Source: JAJFTV01 sp964532655 (GTDB lineage: Bacteria; Chloroflexota; Anaerolineae; Anaerolineales; Anaerolineaceae). Taken from it: a DNA stretch of 63,873 nt. The DNA is taken from assembly GCA_964532655.1 (NCBI GenBank), contig CAZHMZ010000004.1, positions 1 through 63,873 on the forward strand, given 5' to 3'. The notes under the pieces were generated by a model. The model saw only the letters and a list, made by a program, of their open reading frames with translations, searched no databases and was not told where the DNA came from. Shown piece by piece: positions 8,635 to 16,313 of the stretch (position 1 is the first letter of the stretch; each line of letters opens with the position of its first letter). The translations under genes and the position numbers were made by a program.

Positions 8635-9462
8635 ATGGACTATATCAATCAAATACTTTTCGGTGATTGTCTTGATGTTCTAAAAAACATTCCAAATGAC
8701 TCAATTGATTTGATTGTAACCTCACCCCCATATGCAAATCAAAGAAATCATACTTATGGTGGTATCAAACCTGAAGAATATGTTCAATGGTTTATGCCAA
8801 GAGCAAATGAGTTCCAAAGAGTTCTAAAACCCACTGGTACATTCATCTTGAATATAAAAGAGAAAGTTGTAAATGGGGAAAGACACACATACGTTCTTGA
8901 ATTAATACTTGAGATGAAAAAAAATGGGTGGTTATGGACTGAAGAATATATGTGGCATAAGAAAAACAGTTACCCCGGAAAATGGTCAAATCGTTTTAGA
9001 GATAATTGGGAAAGACTTTTACAATTCAATAAAACAAAGAAATTCAAAATGTTTCAAGATGAAGTAAAAGTACCAGTAGGGGATTGGGCGAAAACAAGAC
9101 TAAAGAATCTTTCCGAAACAGATATGAGAAGAGATGATTCTAGGGTTGGAAGTGGATTTGGTAAGAATATCTCAAATTGGATTGGTAGGGATATGGTTTA
9201 TCCTACCAATGTTCTTCATATGGCAACCGAATGTTACAATAGAAATCATTCCGCTACTTTTCCAGTTGATTTACCTAGATGGTTCATAAAGCTATTTACA
9301 GAACCCAATGATTTAGTTCTTGACCCCTTTATTGGTTCCGGTACTACTGCGGTTGCTTGTGTTGAAGAGGGTAGGAATTATGTGGGCATTGATTCCAATT
9401 TGGAATATGTAAATGTTGCCATAGATAGACTAAGCAGACTCATTGATAAGGAAAAACCATGA
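8635..9462 (+). CDS. Type II DNA methyltransferase, beta class (probably N4-cytosine)
   Basis: 275 residues. The catalytic motif IV VTSPPYANQ (about 27-35) comes before the SAM-binding motif I DPFIGSGTTAVACVEEG (about 234-250), the order that defines beta-class amino-methyltransferases. The SPPY form of motif IV is typical of N4-methylcytosine enzymes, so cytosine is the likelier target; this is inference. The target-recognition region lies between the motifs. The stop overlaps the next start by ATGA, so the nuclease is translated after, and coupled to, the protecting methylase. Host DNA should carry its mark. Confidence 0.9.
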   Translation: MDYINQILFGDCLDVLKNIPNDSIDLIVTSPPYANQRNHTYGGIKPEEYVQWFMPRANEFQRVLKPTGTFILNIKEKVVNGERHTYVLELILEMKKNGWLWTEEYMWHKKNSYPGKWSNRFRDNWERLLQFNKTKKFKMFQDEVKVPVGDWAKTRLKNLSETDMRRDDSRVGSGFGKNISNWIGRDMVYPTNVLHMATECYNRNHSATFPVDLPRWFIKLFTEPNDLVLDPFIGSGTTAVACVEEGRNYVGIDSNLEYVNVAIDRLSRLIDKEKP

Positions 9463-10214
9463 ATCCACTTGATTTTGATGAACTTGAAGAATGGGTAAAT
9501 AATCATATAGATACTTTCCATCAGGATAGAATAAACTCCCTTGAAGAAATATCGCTTAAGAAATTACTAGGTAAAAACCCATATCTTCTAAAAGCAAAAA
9601 ATGTTACAACCGCAAATGATGTAATTGTAGGAGCTTTAGATGCGTGCCTTTCCAGTAGTGAGGAAGAGCTATTCGGGGTATTTCTAGAGAGTCTAGCTAT
9701 ATTCATTGCTGAAAAAACGTGTGGTGCGCATAAGAGTACTGCGGAGGGGATGGATTTAGAGTTTATAAATAATGGTGTTCATTATGTTGTTTCAATAAAA
9801 TCAGGGACAAATTGGGGGAATGGTGACCAACAAACAAAATTAAAGGAAAACTTTGAACTAGCCGTAAAAAGGGTCAAGCAGTATAACAAAAATATCAAGA
9901 TAGAACCTGTTTTGGGAATCTGTTATGGAAAGACAAGAACAGGATTTGTGAGAGGTGCTACTAAGATTGTTGGTCAAAACTTTTGGTACTTTATTAGCGG
10001 AGATAAAGAATTATACAAAAAGATTATTGAACCTATCGGATATAGAGCAAAAGAACATAATGAAGGTTACTTAGAATCTAAAGCTCAAAAAATCAATTTA
10101 CTCACTGAGGAATTTCTAGGAGAATATACAAAAGACGGTTTGATAGATTGGGAGAAATTGGTTGAATTCAATGCCAAGAATTTTGATTTAGACAAGCATT
10201 TTGATATTGAATAA
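9459..10214 (+). CDS. Type II restriction endonuclease, EcoO109I/PmeII-like
   Basis: 251 residues. The pattern KNPYLLKAKNV...SSSEEELFGVFLESLAIF followed by AEGMDLEF and VVSIKSGTNWGNGDQ matches what I recall of the EcoO109I/PmeII-type endonuclease family. The PD-(D/E)xK core would be Asp of GMDLEF and Lys of SIKSG, with Ser where the middle acidic residue is normally placed. EcoO109I cuts RGGNCCY, but the specificity here cannot be read. Its position 4 bp inside the methylase end supports the restriction role. The family call is from memory of motifs and needs a profile search. Confidence 0.75.
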   Translation: MNPLDFDELEEWVNNHIDTFHQDRINSLEEISLKKLLGKNPYLLKAKNVTTANDVIVGALDACLSSSEEELFGVFLESLAIFIAEKTCGAHKSTAEGMDLEFINNGVHYVVSIKSGTNWGNGDQQTKLKENFELAVKRVKQYNKNIKIEPVLGICYGKTRTGFVRGATKIVGQNFWYFISGDKELYKKIIEPIGYRAKEHNEGYLESKAQKINLLTEEFLGEYTKDGLIDWEKLVEFNAKNFDLDKHFDIE

Positions 10215-10219
10215 GAAAA

Positions 10220-10336
10220 ATGCCTTATTACAAACACCATAAGAAAGAGATTGAATCTTTATACCCTTTATTCAAGATTATTTTAGGAATTGCAATTATT
10301 GGCAGAGTTCTTTCATGGATTTTTGGATGGGAATAA
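10220..10336 (+). CDS. Small hydrophobic protein, 38 residues
   Basis: The ATG lies 5 bp after the nuclease stop, so translation could be coupled. The product starts MPYYKHHKKE, then has a hydrophobic stretch FKIILGIAIIGRVLSWIFGW that could span a membrane. There is no good ribosome-binding site. It may be a real RM-linked small membrane protein or a chance ORF. Confidence 0.35.
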   Translation: MPYYKHHKKEIESLYPLFKIILGIAIIGRVLSWIFGWE

Positions 10337-10459
10337 AAATTCTTATTGTTAATTGATGAGAACATCTACTACACAAACATAATAGGTTATTAATATATAT
10401 CTCACTATCAAACAATAAAAAAATAACGAATAATAAATAGTAAATACATAGAGGAAAAC

Positions 10460-11176
10460 ATGACAGAAAACATGGAAGAGCAAAATAAAAAATGTCCCTA
10501 TTGTGCTGAAACAATAAAAGCTGAAGCAATTGTTTGTAGATATTGCGGACGAGATTTACCAAAAACCGGTGAATTACCTGAAATAAAAGAGGAGATACAA
10601 CAGAAAGACAATTTATCCGAGAGTAAATCAATGGGGATATCAAAAAATCTACTAACATATGGGTTACTTACTATATTAGTTCTTGCTGTCATTGGTTTTA
10701 TTTACTTCAATACAGGAGAACAAAAAGCAAAAAGAGTAGTCGATGCCCATCTGTCAGCAATTAAAACTGGTAAAGGTAACCCTTATGACACAGTTGACAT
10801 TTTTTCCGATGACTTAGACGGAATATTCATAAACGTCATAAGCTATAAATATCTCAACAAAATAGATGAAAAGGATGTAACCGAAACTAATACTATCGAA
10901 TTTGATAGAGAATGGTATCAAGATTATGAGACAGGCAATTACTCTACGTATGAGGATTTTCTTAATGCTGAGCTTGAGTTATATGGTGAAGATGCAAGAA
11001 GAGTAGGAGACGAAGTTTGGGCTACTTATGATATTGAATATCACCAGTATAGTTTCTTATATGACGTAACAATTACAAATGGATTAGGTCAATTGGTTTA
11101 TGAGAAATTTGTTTTTAATGTTCGTTCAAAAGTTGGCGAATCTGATTACAAAATTGTTTCTTATGAAGAAGATTGA
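10460..11176 (+). CDS. Zinc-ribbon, single-pass membrane protein
   Basis: 238 residues with GAGG upstream of the ATG. An N-terminal zinc ribbon CPYCAETI...CRYCGRDL (two CxxC pairs 12 residues apart, about 13-33), a charged linker, one transmembrane helix (about 64-84; LLTYGLLTILVLAVIGFIYF), then an acidic domain of about 150 residues. This layout, cytosolic zinc ribbon plus an exported DUF4864-like or NTF2-like domain, is common in low-GC Gram-positives and Chloroflexota without a known function. It is probably element cargo. Confidence 0.7.
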   Translation: MTENMEEQNKKCPYCAETIKAEAIVCRYCGRDLPKTGELPEIKEEIQQKDNLSESKSMGISKNLLTYGLLTILVLAVIGFIYFNTGEQKAKRVVDAHLSAIKTGKGNPYDTVDIFSDDLDGIFINVISYKYLNKIDEKDVTETNTIEFDREWYQDYETGNYSTYEDFLNAELELYGEDARRVGDEVWATYDIEYHQYSFLYDVTITNGLGQLVYEKFVFNVRSKVGESDYKIVSYEED

Positions 11177-11244
11177 CCCCATTCACTTTTTGATTATTTC
11201 TAAAAACCACAAAATAACATAAAACTCGAACACTAGATGGCATA

Positions 11245-11904
11245 ATGAAAAAAACAGCTATTGTATTCTTAATGATTCCATTTCTTCTAATTGGTTGTGC
11301 ACCTTCACAAAAAGCAATACAAAAAGCCATAGAACAAACACAAGATGCAATGCCAACGACGACTCCAACTCCAACCCCTTCTCAAACACCGACACTTATT
11401 CCATTATCAGAAATAAATTTAGAATCAGCATTAATTCAATCCGGTGATTTACCTGCTGGATATTCGGGTGGGCAAATCAGAGATGTTCCCCCTAAGTTTT
11501 TCATGAGTATCACAGATTTGGGAGCAAATAGTATTCAACAAGAAATTGTGAGAAATGATAAACTCAATGGATTTATAACAATCTTGATATATGAAGATGT
11601 TTCACAAGCACAAGAATTTTATTCAATTCTCGAAGAAAAAGAAGTTATTGAACCTTTCAGGGTTGAACCTTTCAGTAGCGAGTATAAAACGGTTGACAAT
11701 TTTCCAAATGTAGGTGAAAAATCAGCTCACGCAACATATGATAATTATCTTTCTGGAGATTCACTAATCTTGCAAATAGAAGATACGGTTTTTCTTAGGT
11801 GTAATGCTGTTGTGATGATTCATACTGGGTCGATTTTAAAATATGGGATTCAACCTTTCGCAGAAAAAATAGACAAAAGGTTAACCGAACTTGTATGTAG
11901 ATAG
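11245..11904 (+). CDS. Lipoprotein of unknown function
   Basis: 219 residues. A lipoprotein signal ends FLLIGC (Cys near 18). A Thr/Pro linker (about 35-53) and a globular domain of about 160 residues follow, with LPAGYSGGQIRD and a central repeat-like EPFRVEPFSSEY. The style, Thr/Pro linker included, matches host lipoproteins, yet the base composition is that of the element, so it may be cargo adapted to a Chloroflexota host. A strong terminator follows at 11936. Confidence 0.65.
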   Translation: MKKTAIVFLMIPFLLIGCAPSQKAIQKAIEQTQDAMPTTTPTPTPSQTPTLIPLSEINLESALIQSGDLPAGYSGGQIRDVPPKFFMSITDLGANSIQQEIVRNDKLNGFITILIYEDVSQAQEFYSILEEKEVIEPFRVEPFSSEYKTVDNFPNVGEKSAHATYDNYLSGDSLILQIEDTVFLRCNAVVMIHTGSILKYGIQPFAEKIDKRLTELVCR

Positions 11905-11935
11905 AGAGAGAAAATGAGGAATTGAAACTGTGATA

Positions 11936-11983
11936 AAAAACCTTCAAGTGACATAAATACTTGAAGGTTTTTACTTTTTTTTG
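11936..11983 (+). terminator. Rho-independent terminator
   Basis: AAAAACCTTCAAGT and ACTTGAAGGTTTTT arms (14 bp, perfect) with a 9-base loop, followed by a T-rich run. It closes the plus-strand half of the element. The opposite strand also has A/T tracts, so it may serve the converging replication operon. 11984-12249 holds no gene that I can support. Confidence 0.9.
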
Positions 11984-12249
11984 AGACTTAGATAATATGT
12001 ATAAATTATAAAATCAGATATTTGGAAAAAGCCACCAATAGTTCGAGATTGTGAAAAATACATAACATCTATCAGTAATCACTAAGGGATTTTATACTCC
12101 TTCGATTATTTACCCCCTTTTATAAACTCATAATAGCTAGTCATTTCACTTCTACTCCCTATTTGGAGATAATTACATATATTGATAGAAACCCTTAGTT
12201 TTTGAGTTCTTGTTGAAGATAAAGCGTATGACTTTATATCAATCGCTGG

Positions 12250-13113
12250 TTACTCGGAAACATCTTTATGAAGCCTCGATTTTCTTACAAAATCTGGCAT
12301 TGGCATATAAGTTTCATCTTTTTCTTGGACTTTTACTTTTGGTTTTATAAAAGGTTCAGTAGCAGGGATATCTTCATAAATTTCTTGAAGCTTCTTTAGG
12401 GTCAAAAATTTGATATCGAAATTTTCATCTAAGAACCACCCCACCAATTGACTGAGATACTTTTTGTTATGATTATGTTGACGAATAATAAAGCGTAAGA
12501 TATCTTTCCATTTATCATCTTCGGGGATTTTGAAAGTGAAAGTTTTACCTAAATCTGCTATTACGTGAAGTTCACCTTTTGAATAAAATGGTTTCTTTTC
12601 ATCAGTAGGGGTAGAAGAATCAGAAGAAAAAGAAGGGTTTTCATCATGTAACGTTACAGTAACGTTACATCTCTTACTCTTTTCTTTCTCTTTCTCTTTC
12701 TCTTCTTCTTTCTCTTCCGATTGAACATTTGCTAATTTTGCTCTATGTTTAGCAACACGTTTTTTAGTTTGCTCTCTCTGTCTTTCCGCATAATCAGAAT
12801 TGGTATCATTACCCTGTTGTTCTTCAAAATCCGTAATAGCTAAAATATCATTATTTTCATAATGCATGAATTTTATATTTTGAAGCAAATCTATAGAGTT
12901 TTGTAAAGAATCCAAATCAACATGAAGATGATATGATAAATCTTCCATTGTCAAAATGTTTCCTTCAGTTATTAACCATCCACCCGAATCAGCATTTTTA
13001 GCCATAAGGTATAAAGCCATATAGTGCCATTTTGTATTATCTGGTAACTGCATGAATTTGGGGTTATCCAATAATCCCGTGTAAGTTTTTATCCAATAAG
13101 TTTTTACTGTCAT
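12250..13113 (-). CDS. Replisome-organiser/DnaD-like replication protein
   Basis: 287 residues from the ATG at 13113, which has AGGAG about 11 bp upstream; the longer frame would overlap the next gene. The N-terminal 100 residues (KTYWIKTYTGLLDNPKFMQL...WHYMALYLMAKNADSGGWL) resemble the N-terminal winged-helix domain of phage replisome organisers and plasmid initiators. A highly charged linker with a long Glu/Lys run follows (about 140-160), then a C-terminal helical region. It is probably the element's replication or copy-control protein, which would fit an excised circular phase. Confidence 0.6.
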   Translation of the reverse strand: MTVKTYWIKTYTGLLDNPKFMQLPDNTKWHYMALYLMAKNADSGGWLITEGNILTMEDLSYHLHVDLDSLQNSIDLLQNIKFMHYENNDILAITDFEEQQGNDTNSDYAERQREQTKKRVAKHRAKLANVQSEEKEEEKEKEKEKSKRCNVTVTLHDENPSFSSDSSTPTDEKKPFYSKGELHVIADLGKTFTFKIPEDDKWKDILRFIIRQHNHNKKYLSQLVGWFLDENFDIKFLTLKKLQEIYEDIPATEPFIKPKVKVQEKDETYMPMPDFVRKSRLHKDVSE

Positions 13114-13148
13114 TTTTTTGTTTCTCCTATCTCTATATTCTTTTTTGA

Positions 13149-13364
13149 TTACATTTCTTGTGTAATTTTCTTTACTGCACATGCTTGGCAAATAATTTGG
13201 TCTGTTCTTACCTCATTGTCGTAAACATTTACTCCCCATGTTCTTTCGCACTCATTACATTCCAAAAGAATGTATTTCAGGTGAGAACCAAATTTTTCGA
13301 TAGTTTTGGGGTCAAGTAACTCCATTTTTTTTATACTTATTTCTTTTTCAAATTCACTGTTCAT
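13149..13364 (-). CDS. Small CxxC-CxxC protein
   Basis: 71 residues with AAGGA upstream. Two cysteine pairs, LECNECERTW and IICQACAVKK, form a probable zinc ribbon in the C-terminal half. It lies between the RHH gene and the replication gene on the same strand and is probably co-transcribed. Function unknown. Confidence 0.6.
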   Translation of the reverse strand: MNSEFEKEISIKKMELLDPKTIEKFGSHLKYILLECNECERTWGVNVYDNEVRTDQIICQACAVKKITQEM

Positions 13365-13390
13365 CTTTCTTTTTTTCCTTTTTAGCTTAT

Positions 13391-13576
13391 CTATACCTCT
13401 TTGTTTTGTCTGTTACATAATTTGATTAGTCTCCGTAAAAATTCACTTGTAGTAAGCCCGAATCTTTTTGTCAAATCGTTTAGAATTTTTACATCTTCAG
13501 TTTTTAATAAGAAAATGATTCGTTTGCCGGCTCTTCTTAATGCTTGTTCGTTAAATGGTCTGCCTACAGTGTTCAT
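13391..13576 (-). CDS. Ribbon-helix-helix DNA-binding protein
   Basis: 61 residues from the ATG at 13576, chosen over an upstream ATG because AGGAGG lies 8-9 bp before it. It begins MNTVGRPFNEQALRRAGKRI. A basic beta strand (KRIIFLLKTEDV) is followed by two helices (LNDLTKRFGLTTSEFLRRLIKL), the CopG/Arc fold. As the first gene after the promoter at 13704-13732, it is probably the repressor of the rep operon, as CopG-type proteins are in small plasmids. Confidence 0.65.
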   Translation of the reverse strand: MNTVGRPFNEQALRRAGKRIIFLLKTEDVKILNDLTKRFGLTTSEFLRRLIKLCNRQNKEV

Positions 13577-13614
13577 ATAAAACACCTCCTTTTCGGTATT
13601 AAACAAAATTAAAT

Positions 13615-13637
13615 AAAAAAATCGGAAGGTTCCGAAT
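13615..13637 (-). terminator. Hairpin plus T run in the leader of the RHH operon
   Basis: On the minus strand a TCGGAA/TTCCGA hairpin is followed by TTTTTTATTT, between the promoter at 13704 and the RHH start at 13576. It has the form of an intrinsic attenuator; the palindrome could also be an RHH operator. Confidence 0.55.
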
Positions 13638-13703
13638 ATTTTATTAGTTATTTAGTTGATTGAATATGGGGAAAATGCATAAATTACAACTTAACGAGGA
13701 TGA

Positions 13704-13732
13704 TTATACCACATAATATAATATTTGTCAAG
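13704..13732 (-). promoter_or_regulatory. Promoter of the RHH-CxxC-rep operon
   Basis: Reading the minus strand: TTGACA (13732-13727), 17 bp, TATAAT (13709-13704), a perfect sigma-70 consensus. The rest of 13577-13910 is very AT-rich without genes and is the best candidate for the element's own origin. Confidence 0.85.
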
Positions 13733-13910
13733 AGTATAATAATAAGTTACTACATTGATGCAAATGTTAAAGAAAGTGTGAACGATTGACATACATTAAA
13801 AATTGATTTTTATTATTTTTTTAGCCTTTTAAAAAATGTGAGAATGTATTAAAATTGTAGAAAATAAGGCGATATTGAGACTAAATCCTCCATATAGTGA
13901 ATTCGTGAGG

Positions 13911-13938
13911 TTGACCCATTCGTGTTTTTGAGTATAAT
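13911..13938 (+). promoter_or_regulatory. Promoter of tRNA-Lys
   Basis: TTGACC, 16 bp, TATAAT; the tRNA begins 15 bp after the -10 box. It lies inside the repeat, so at the working tRNA copy it was delivered by the element. Confidence 0.85.
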
Positions 13939-13993
13939 TGAATTCCGGTAACGGCTCACTAGCTCAACTGGCAGAGCAATTGACTCTTAATCA
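13911..13993 (+). repeat. attR: element-borne promoter and tRNA-Lys 5' half
   Basis: The right copy of the 83-bp repeat at 7243. Here it joins directly to the 3' half of the tRNA, giving a complete gene. Confidence 0.9.
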
Positions 13994-14025
13994 ATCGGTT
14001 CAGGGTTCGAGTCCCTGGTGAGTCA
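13953..14025 (+). tRNA. tRNA-Lys (anticodon CTT)
   Basis: 73 bases. The acceptor stem GGCTCAC pairs with GTGAGTC (one G-T), with discriminator A. The D arm contains AGCTCAACTGGCAGAGC. The anticodon stem ATTGA/TCAAT encloses CTCTTAA with anticodon CTT (reads AAG). The T arm is CAGGGTTCGAGTCCCTG. CCA is not encoded. It is the integration target: the 5' 41 bases belong to the element's repeat and the remainder to the host. Confidence 0.96.
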
Positions 14026-14045
14026 CAGGTGCATTTCCTGGCAAA

Positions 14046-14085
14046 ACCCCCAAATTGAGATTTCTCAATCATGGGGGTGTTTTTT
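14046..14085 (+). terminator. Terminator of tRNA-Lys
   Basis: ACCCCC and GGGGGT outer arms with an inner TTGAG/CTCAA stem, followed by GTTTTTT, 20 bp after the tRNA. Confidence 0.88.
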
Positions 14086-14168
14086 ATGTACTGAACTCCT
14101 GCTAATGAGTAGCTGACCTTTTTCAAGATCCTCGAATTTGCATTCGAATTTCTCTTTGGAAATCCAGT

Positions 14169-14543
14169 TTACTTGAACAAAGACTCTTGTGATCGTTGTC
14201 CCGAGGGGTATTTTTCCCAAAGGGAGAGCGGGAGCGCAATCTGCCTGCCATAGCCCCGGTTGAGTTTTACACCCAATTCCCACACCTGCTGCATGCTTGC
14301 CCGGTAAGTGATACGGGTTTCTTTGTCGTAAACCTGGACCATCACTGCCCCGGCCTGTTGCGCCTGTTCAAGCGCGTACACATCAAAACCGATTGCAGGG
14401 GGCGTGTGAAGAAAATGTTTGCTGCCCTGAACGGTCTTTTTGAAAGTGCCCTGTTCCACTTTCCCGATGACCCGGCCGGTTTCCGAAAAAACTGGTTTAG
14501 CCTGGTTGCTTTTTCTGTATTTCTTGCTAGAATAGGTTTGCAT
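14169..14543 (-). CDS. Hypothetical protein, 124 residues
   Basis: I do not recognise it. It starts MQTYSSKKYRKSNQ, is basic at the N-terminus, and has a conserved-looking core (GFDVYALEQAQQAGAVMVQV, then TRITYRASMQQVWELGVKLN). An open frame at 14065-14283 overlaps its 3' end, and its C-terminal 35 residues (FVQVNWISKEKFECKFEDL...) look more protein-like than the tail of this ORF. A frameshift near 14200, real or from sequencing, is therefore possible. Composition is closer to the host than to the element. Confidence 0.5.
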   Translation of the reverse strand: MQTYSSKKYRKSNQAKPVFSETGRVIGKVEQGTFKKTVQGSKHFLHTPPAIGFDVYALEQAQQAGAVMVQVYDKETRITYRASMQQVWELGVKLNRGYGRQIALPLSLWEKYPSGQRSQESLFK

Positions 14544-14633
14544 ATGTTTTAACCTTTGCAGTTCTCCGCCCCGGCCGCAATCCGGGGTGGAGATTTATTT
14601 ACCGCCTTAATTCACCGGCGGTTTGATAAACGA

Positions 14634-14840
14634 TTAGCGGCTTGGCTCTGTGAGGAATGCGGGGGCTTCCGCCGCATCCTGCCGACCGTGAGATTGGGGT
14701 TCGAGATACCCCAGGCGCTCTAATTCCCGCCGGATGATGAATGCTGCCTGTGAATTGGTGCTTCTATGTTCCAAAACCGCCATAGCCAATAGAGCATTTC
14801 GCTCTATCACTTCCAAGTCGATAACCAATTTTTTGTTCAT
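14634..14840 (-). CDS. Small ribbon-helix-helix-like protein
   Basis: 68 residues from the ATG at 14840 with AGGAG upstream. It begins MNKKLVIDLEVIERNALLAM and continues SQAAFIIRRELERLGYL, a beta strand and two amphipathic helices of RHH type. It lies on the same strand as the next gene but behind a terminator, so it has its own transcription. The role may be regulation; no partner toxin is visible. Confidence 0.55.
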   Translation of the reverse strand: MNKKLVIDLEVIERNALLAMAVLEHRSTNSQAAFIIRRELERLGYLEPQSHGRQDAAEAPAFLTEPSR

Positions 14841-14853
14841 ATTCTTTTCTCCT

Positions 14854-14887
14854 AAAAACAAAAAACCGTGAGTATCAATCTCACGGT
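14854..14887 (-). terminator. Terminator of the 14931-15830 gene
   Basis: On the minus strand ACCGTGAG and CTCACGGT arms with a 7-base loop are followed by TTTTTGTTTTT. Confidence 0.85.
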
Positions 14888-14930
14888 AATAGTAGCAAGT
14901 TCAATAGCGGCGAAAAAGATTTACATATCT

Positions 14931-15830
14931 TTACATATCTTTATGTGGCTTTGGTTGATTCGTCCTGCGTCTGATAGCTTGTTTAAAACTATCCCAAGTG
15001 GATTTTTCGTGCTTCAATCCACGTTCACTTAGATATTCTGAATAAGCCTGCTTTATATCCATTCCACTTAGAATTTTTGCATAAGCTTTATCATATGCCG
15101 CATCTCGCCCTCTGCCAGGTTGAGAAGCAACATATATCATTGGTGTTTTTTGTGATTCAGGTTGGCTTTCTTCAGTGTTTACAATAACAATATTCTTATC
15201 CTTGGAAATTACTGGCCAACGTTTATTGATTGAGGAAAACATTTCCGACAACAAATAAGTAAAGAACATATGATTATATTTGCAGGTCGCTTCTATTACC
15301 TCACTATTAATTTTTAGAAACTCAATGACCGCCACCCCATTACCTGCATATTGAGGGTTTCTGTCCGAAATAGTGTCTGGGGGAAGTGCATCCAATAATT
15401 CGCTTGGATAAATTTCTATTTGTAAACTAATAACGATTCTTCCTTTGTTTATTGAATTTTCTTTTACAAGAAATCTTTGTGCTCGTAAACCTCTACGATA
15501 GGCTTTAAAAATTTCATATTTTTCACTCCGACAGACAATATCTTCAAATGTCAGCGAATGCCTAGACATTGATTCTAGGAGATTCACGATAAAAGGGATT
15601 TCGGTATCTTTGATTTCTAGAATTGGGAAGTGTGGTGTCCAATAAAATATTGGCGTAAATAATCGCTCATCTGATAAATCATCTTTGTCAATTTCTGAAT
15701 CGGGAAAGGCGAAATCTGGATATGGCATGATTGCTATCACATCGTCAGGAATAATACCGGAAGAATGCATCGGAAATAACAAGTTCGAGATTTTTCTTTC
15801 TAAAAACACATGAGACTTATATACAATCAT
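14931..15830 (-). CDS. Hypothetical protein, 299 residues
   Basis: I do not recognise it. No signal peptide or membrane helix is present. The first 200 residues are mixed alpha/beta. The C-terminal 65 residues (GRGRDAAYDKAYAKILSGMD, then a basic RRRTNQPKPHK tail) are helical and basic, as in DNA-binding or plasmid-type proteins. The gene is clearly AT-rich against its host flanks, which suggests transfer, perhaps a remnant of an earlier insertion beside the same tRNA gene. It has its own terminator. Confidence 0.6.
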   Translation of the reverse strand: MIVYKSHVFLERKISNLLFPMHSSGIIPDDVIAIMPYPDFAFPDSEIDKDDLSDERLFTPIFYWTPHFPILEIKDTEIPFIVNLLESMSRHSLTFEDIVCRSEKYEIFKAYRRGLRAQRFLVKENSINKGRIVISLQIEIYPSELLDALPPDTISDRNPQYAGNGVAVIEFLKINSEVIEATCKYNHMFFTYLLSEMFSSINKRWPVISKDKNIVIVNTEESQPESQKTPMIYVASQPGRGRDAAYDKAYAKILSGMDIKQAYSEYLSERGLKHEKSTWDSFKQAIRRRTNQPKPHKDM

Positions 15831-16313
15831 AAAATACTGCCCTTATTGAAAAGACTTCCCGCTTATGCTTTTTTTCAAGCCGCCTAAATTTACTTGAATA
15901 TTCATTTTGCATCCACTAACAAAATTGTACAATAACCGGAGAAAAACTTTTTCGAGTTCGCCTGATTAACATGTGATAACAGAAAAGCCGGTGCATACCT
16001 TATCAACTTCCTATAAACTCTGTGAAGAAGTGGATAAAAGAAGCTGAAACAATCACCGAAAATCTCAGCTTTTCATAATTTACCCAATCTTCAATAAAAG
16101 AACCTATTTTTCAGGTTCTTTTTCATTAAGGAACAACCCCCGAAATTTCGTTTGACCGAAGGATTATTCTCATATATAGTATTAATCAAATTTTTCTAAT
16201 CGTGATCTACATTCATTTCGTTGTCTGAAAAACTATCGCGTGAGAAGCAGGCGCTAGGCACAGAAACACGTTATTCAACGTTTAAGTCAATTCAGGGAAT
16301 CAAATGGTGGAAT
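15831..16313. other. AT-rich gap with a plus-strand terminator
   Basis: No gene of confident size. A terminator (AAAAGAACCT/AGGTTCTTTT, 16096-16122, then T-rich) points rightward with no obvious upstream gene. Another inverted repeat, AGCTGA...TCAGCT, lies near 16040-16071. A short transcript from about 15950 is possible but unsupported. Confidence 0.4.

Larger units (their letters stand above)
7326..13993. mobile_element. Integrated element (~6.7 kb) in tRNA-Lys
   Basis: The element is bounded by an 83-bp perfect repeat covering promoter and tRNA 5' half. Its DNA is strikingly AT-rich against GC-rich flanks. Contents from the left: tyrosine integrase, promoter, type II methyltransferase and restriction enzyme, a tiny ORF, a zinc-ribbon membrane protein, a lipoprotein, a terminator, and then on the opposite strand a replication-type protein, a CxxC protein and a ribbon-helix-helix protein behind their own promoter. 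There is no relaxase, coupling protein or phage structural gene. I infer a small integrative plasmid-like element carrying restriction-modification cargo. Confidence 0.85.

Noticed and set aside
12660..12720. Simple TTTCTC-type repeat that might be a CRISPR or regulatory repeat
   Set aside because: It encodes the Glu/Lys-rich linker of the replication-type protein and is low-complexity coding sequence.
15950..16125. Small RNA or 24-codon ORF ending at the ownerless terminator
   Set aside because: A terminator and an inverted repeat are present, but no promoter or recognisable RNA family could be seen.
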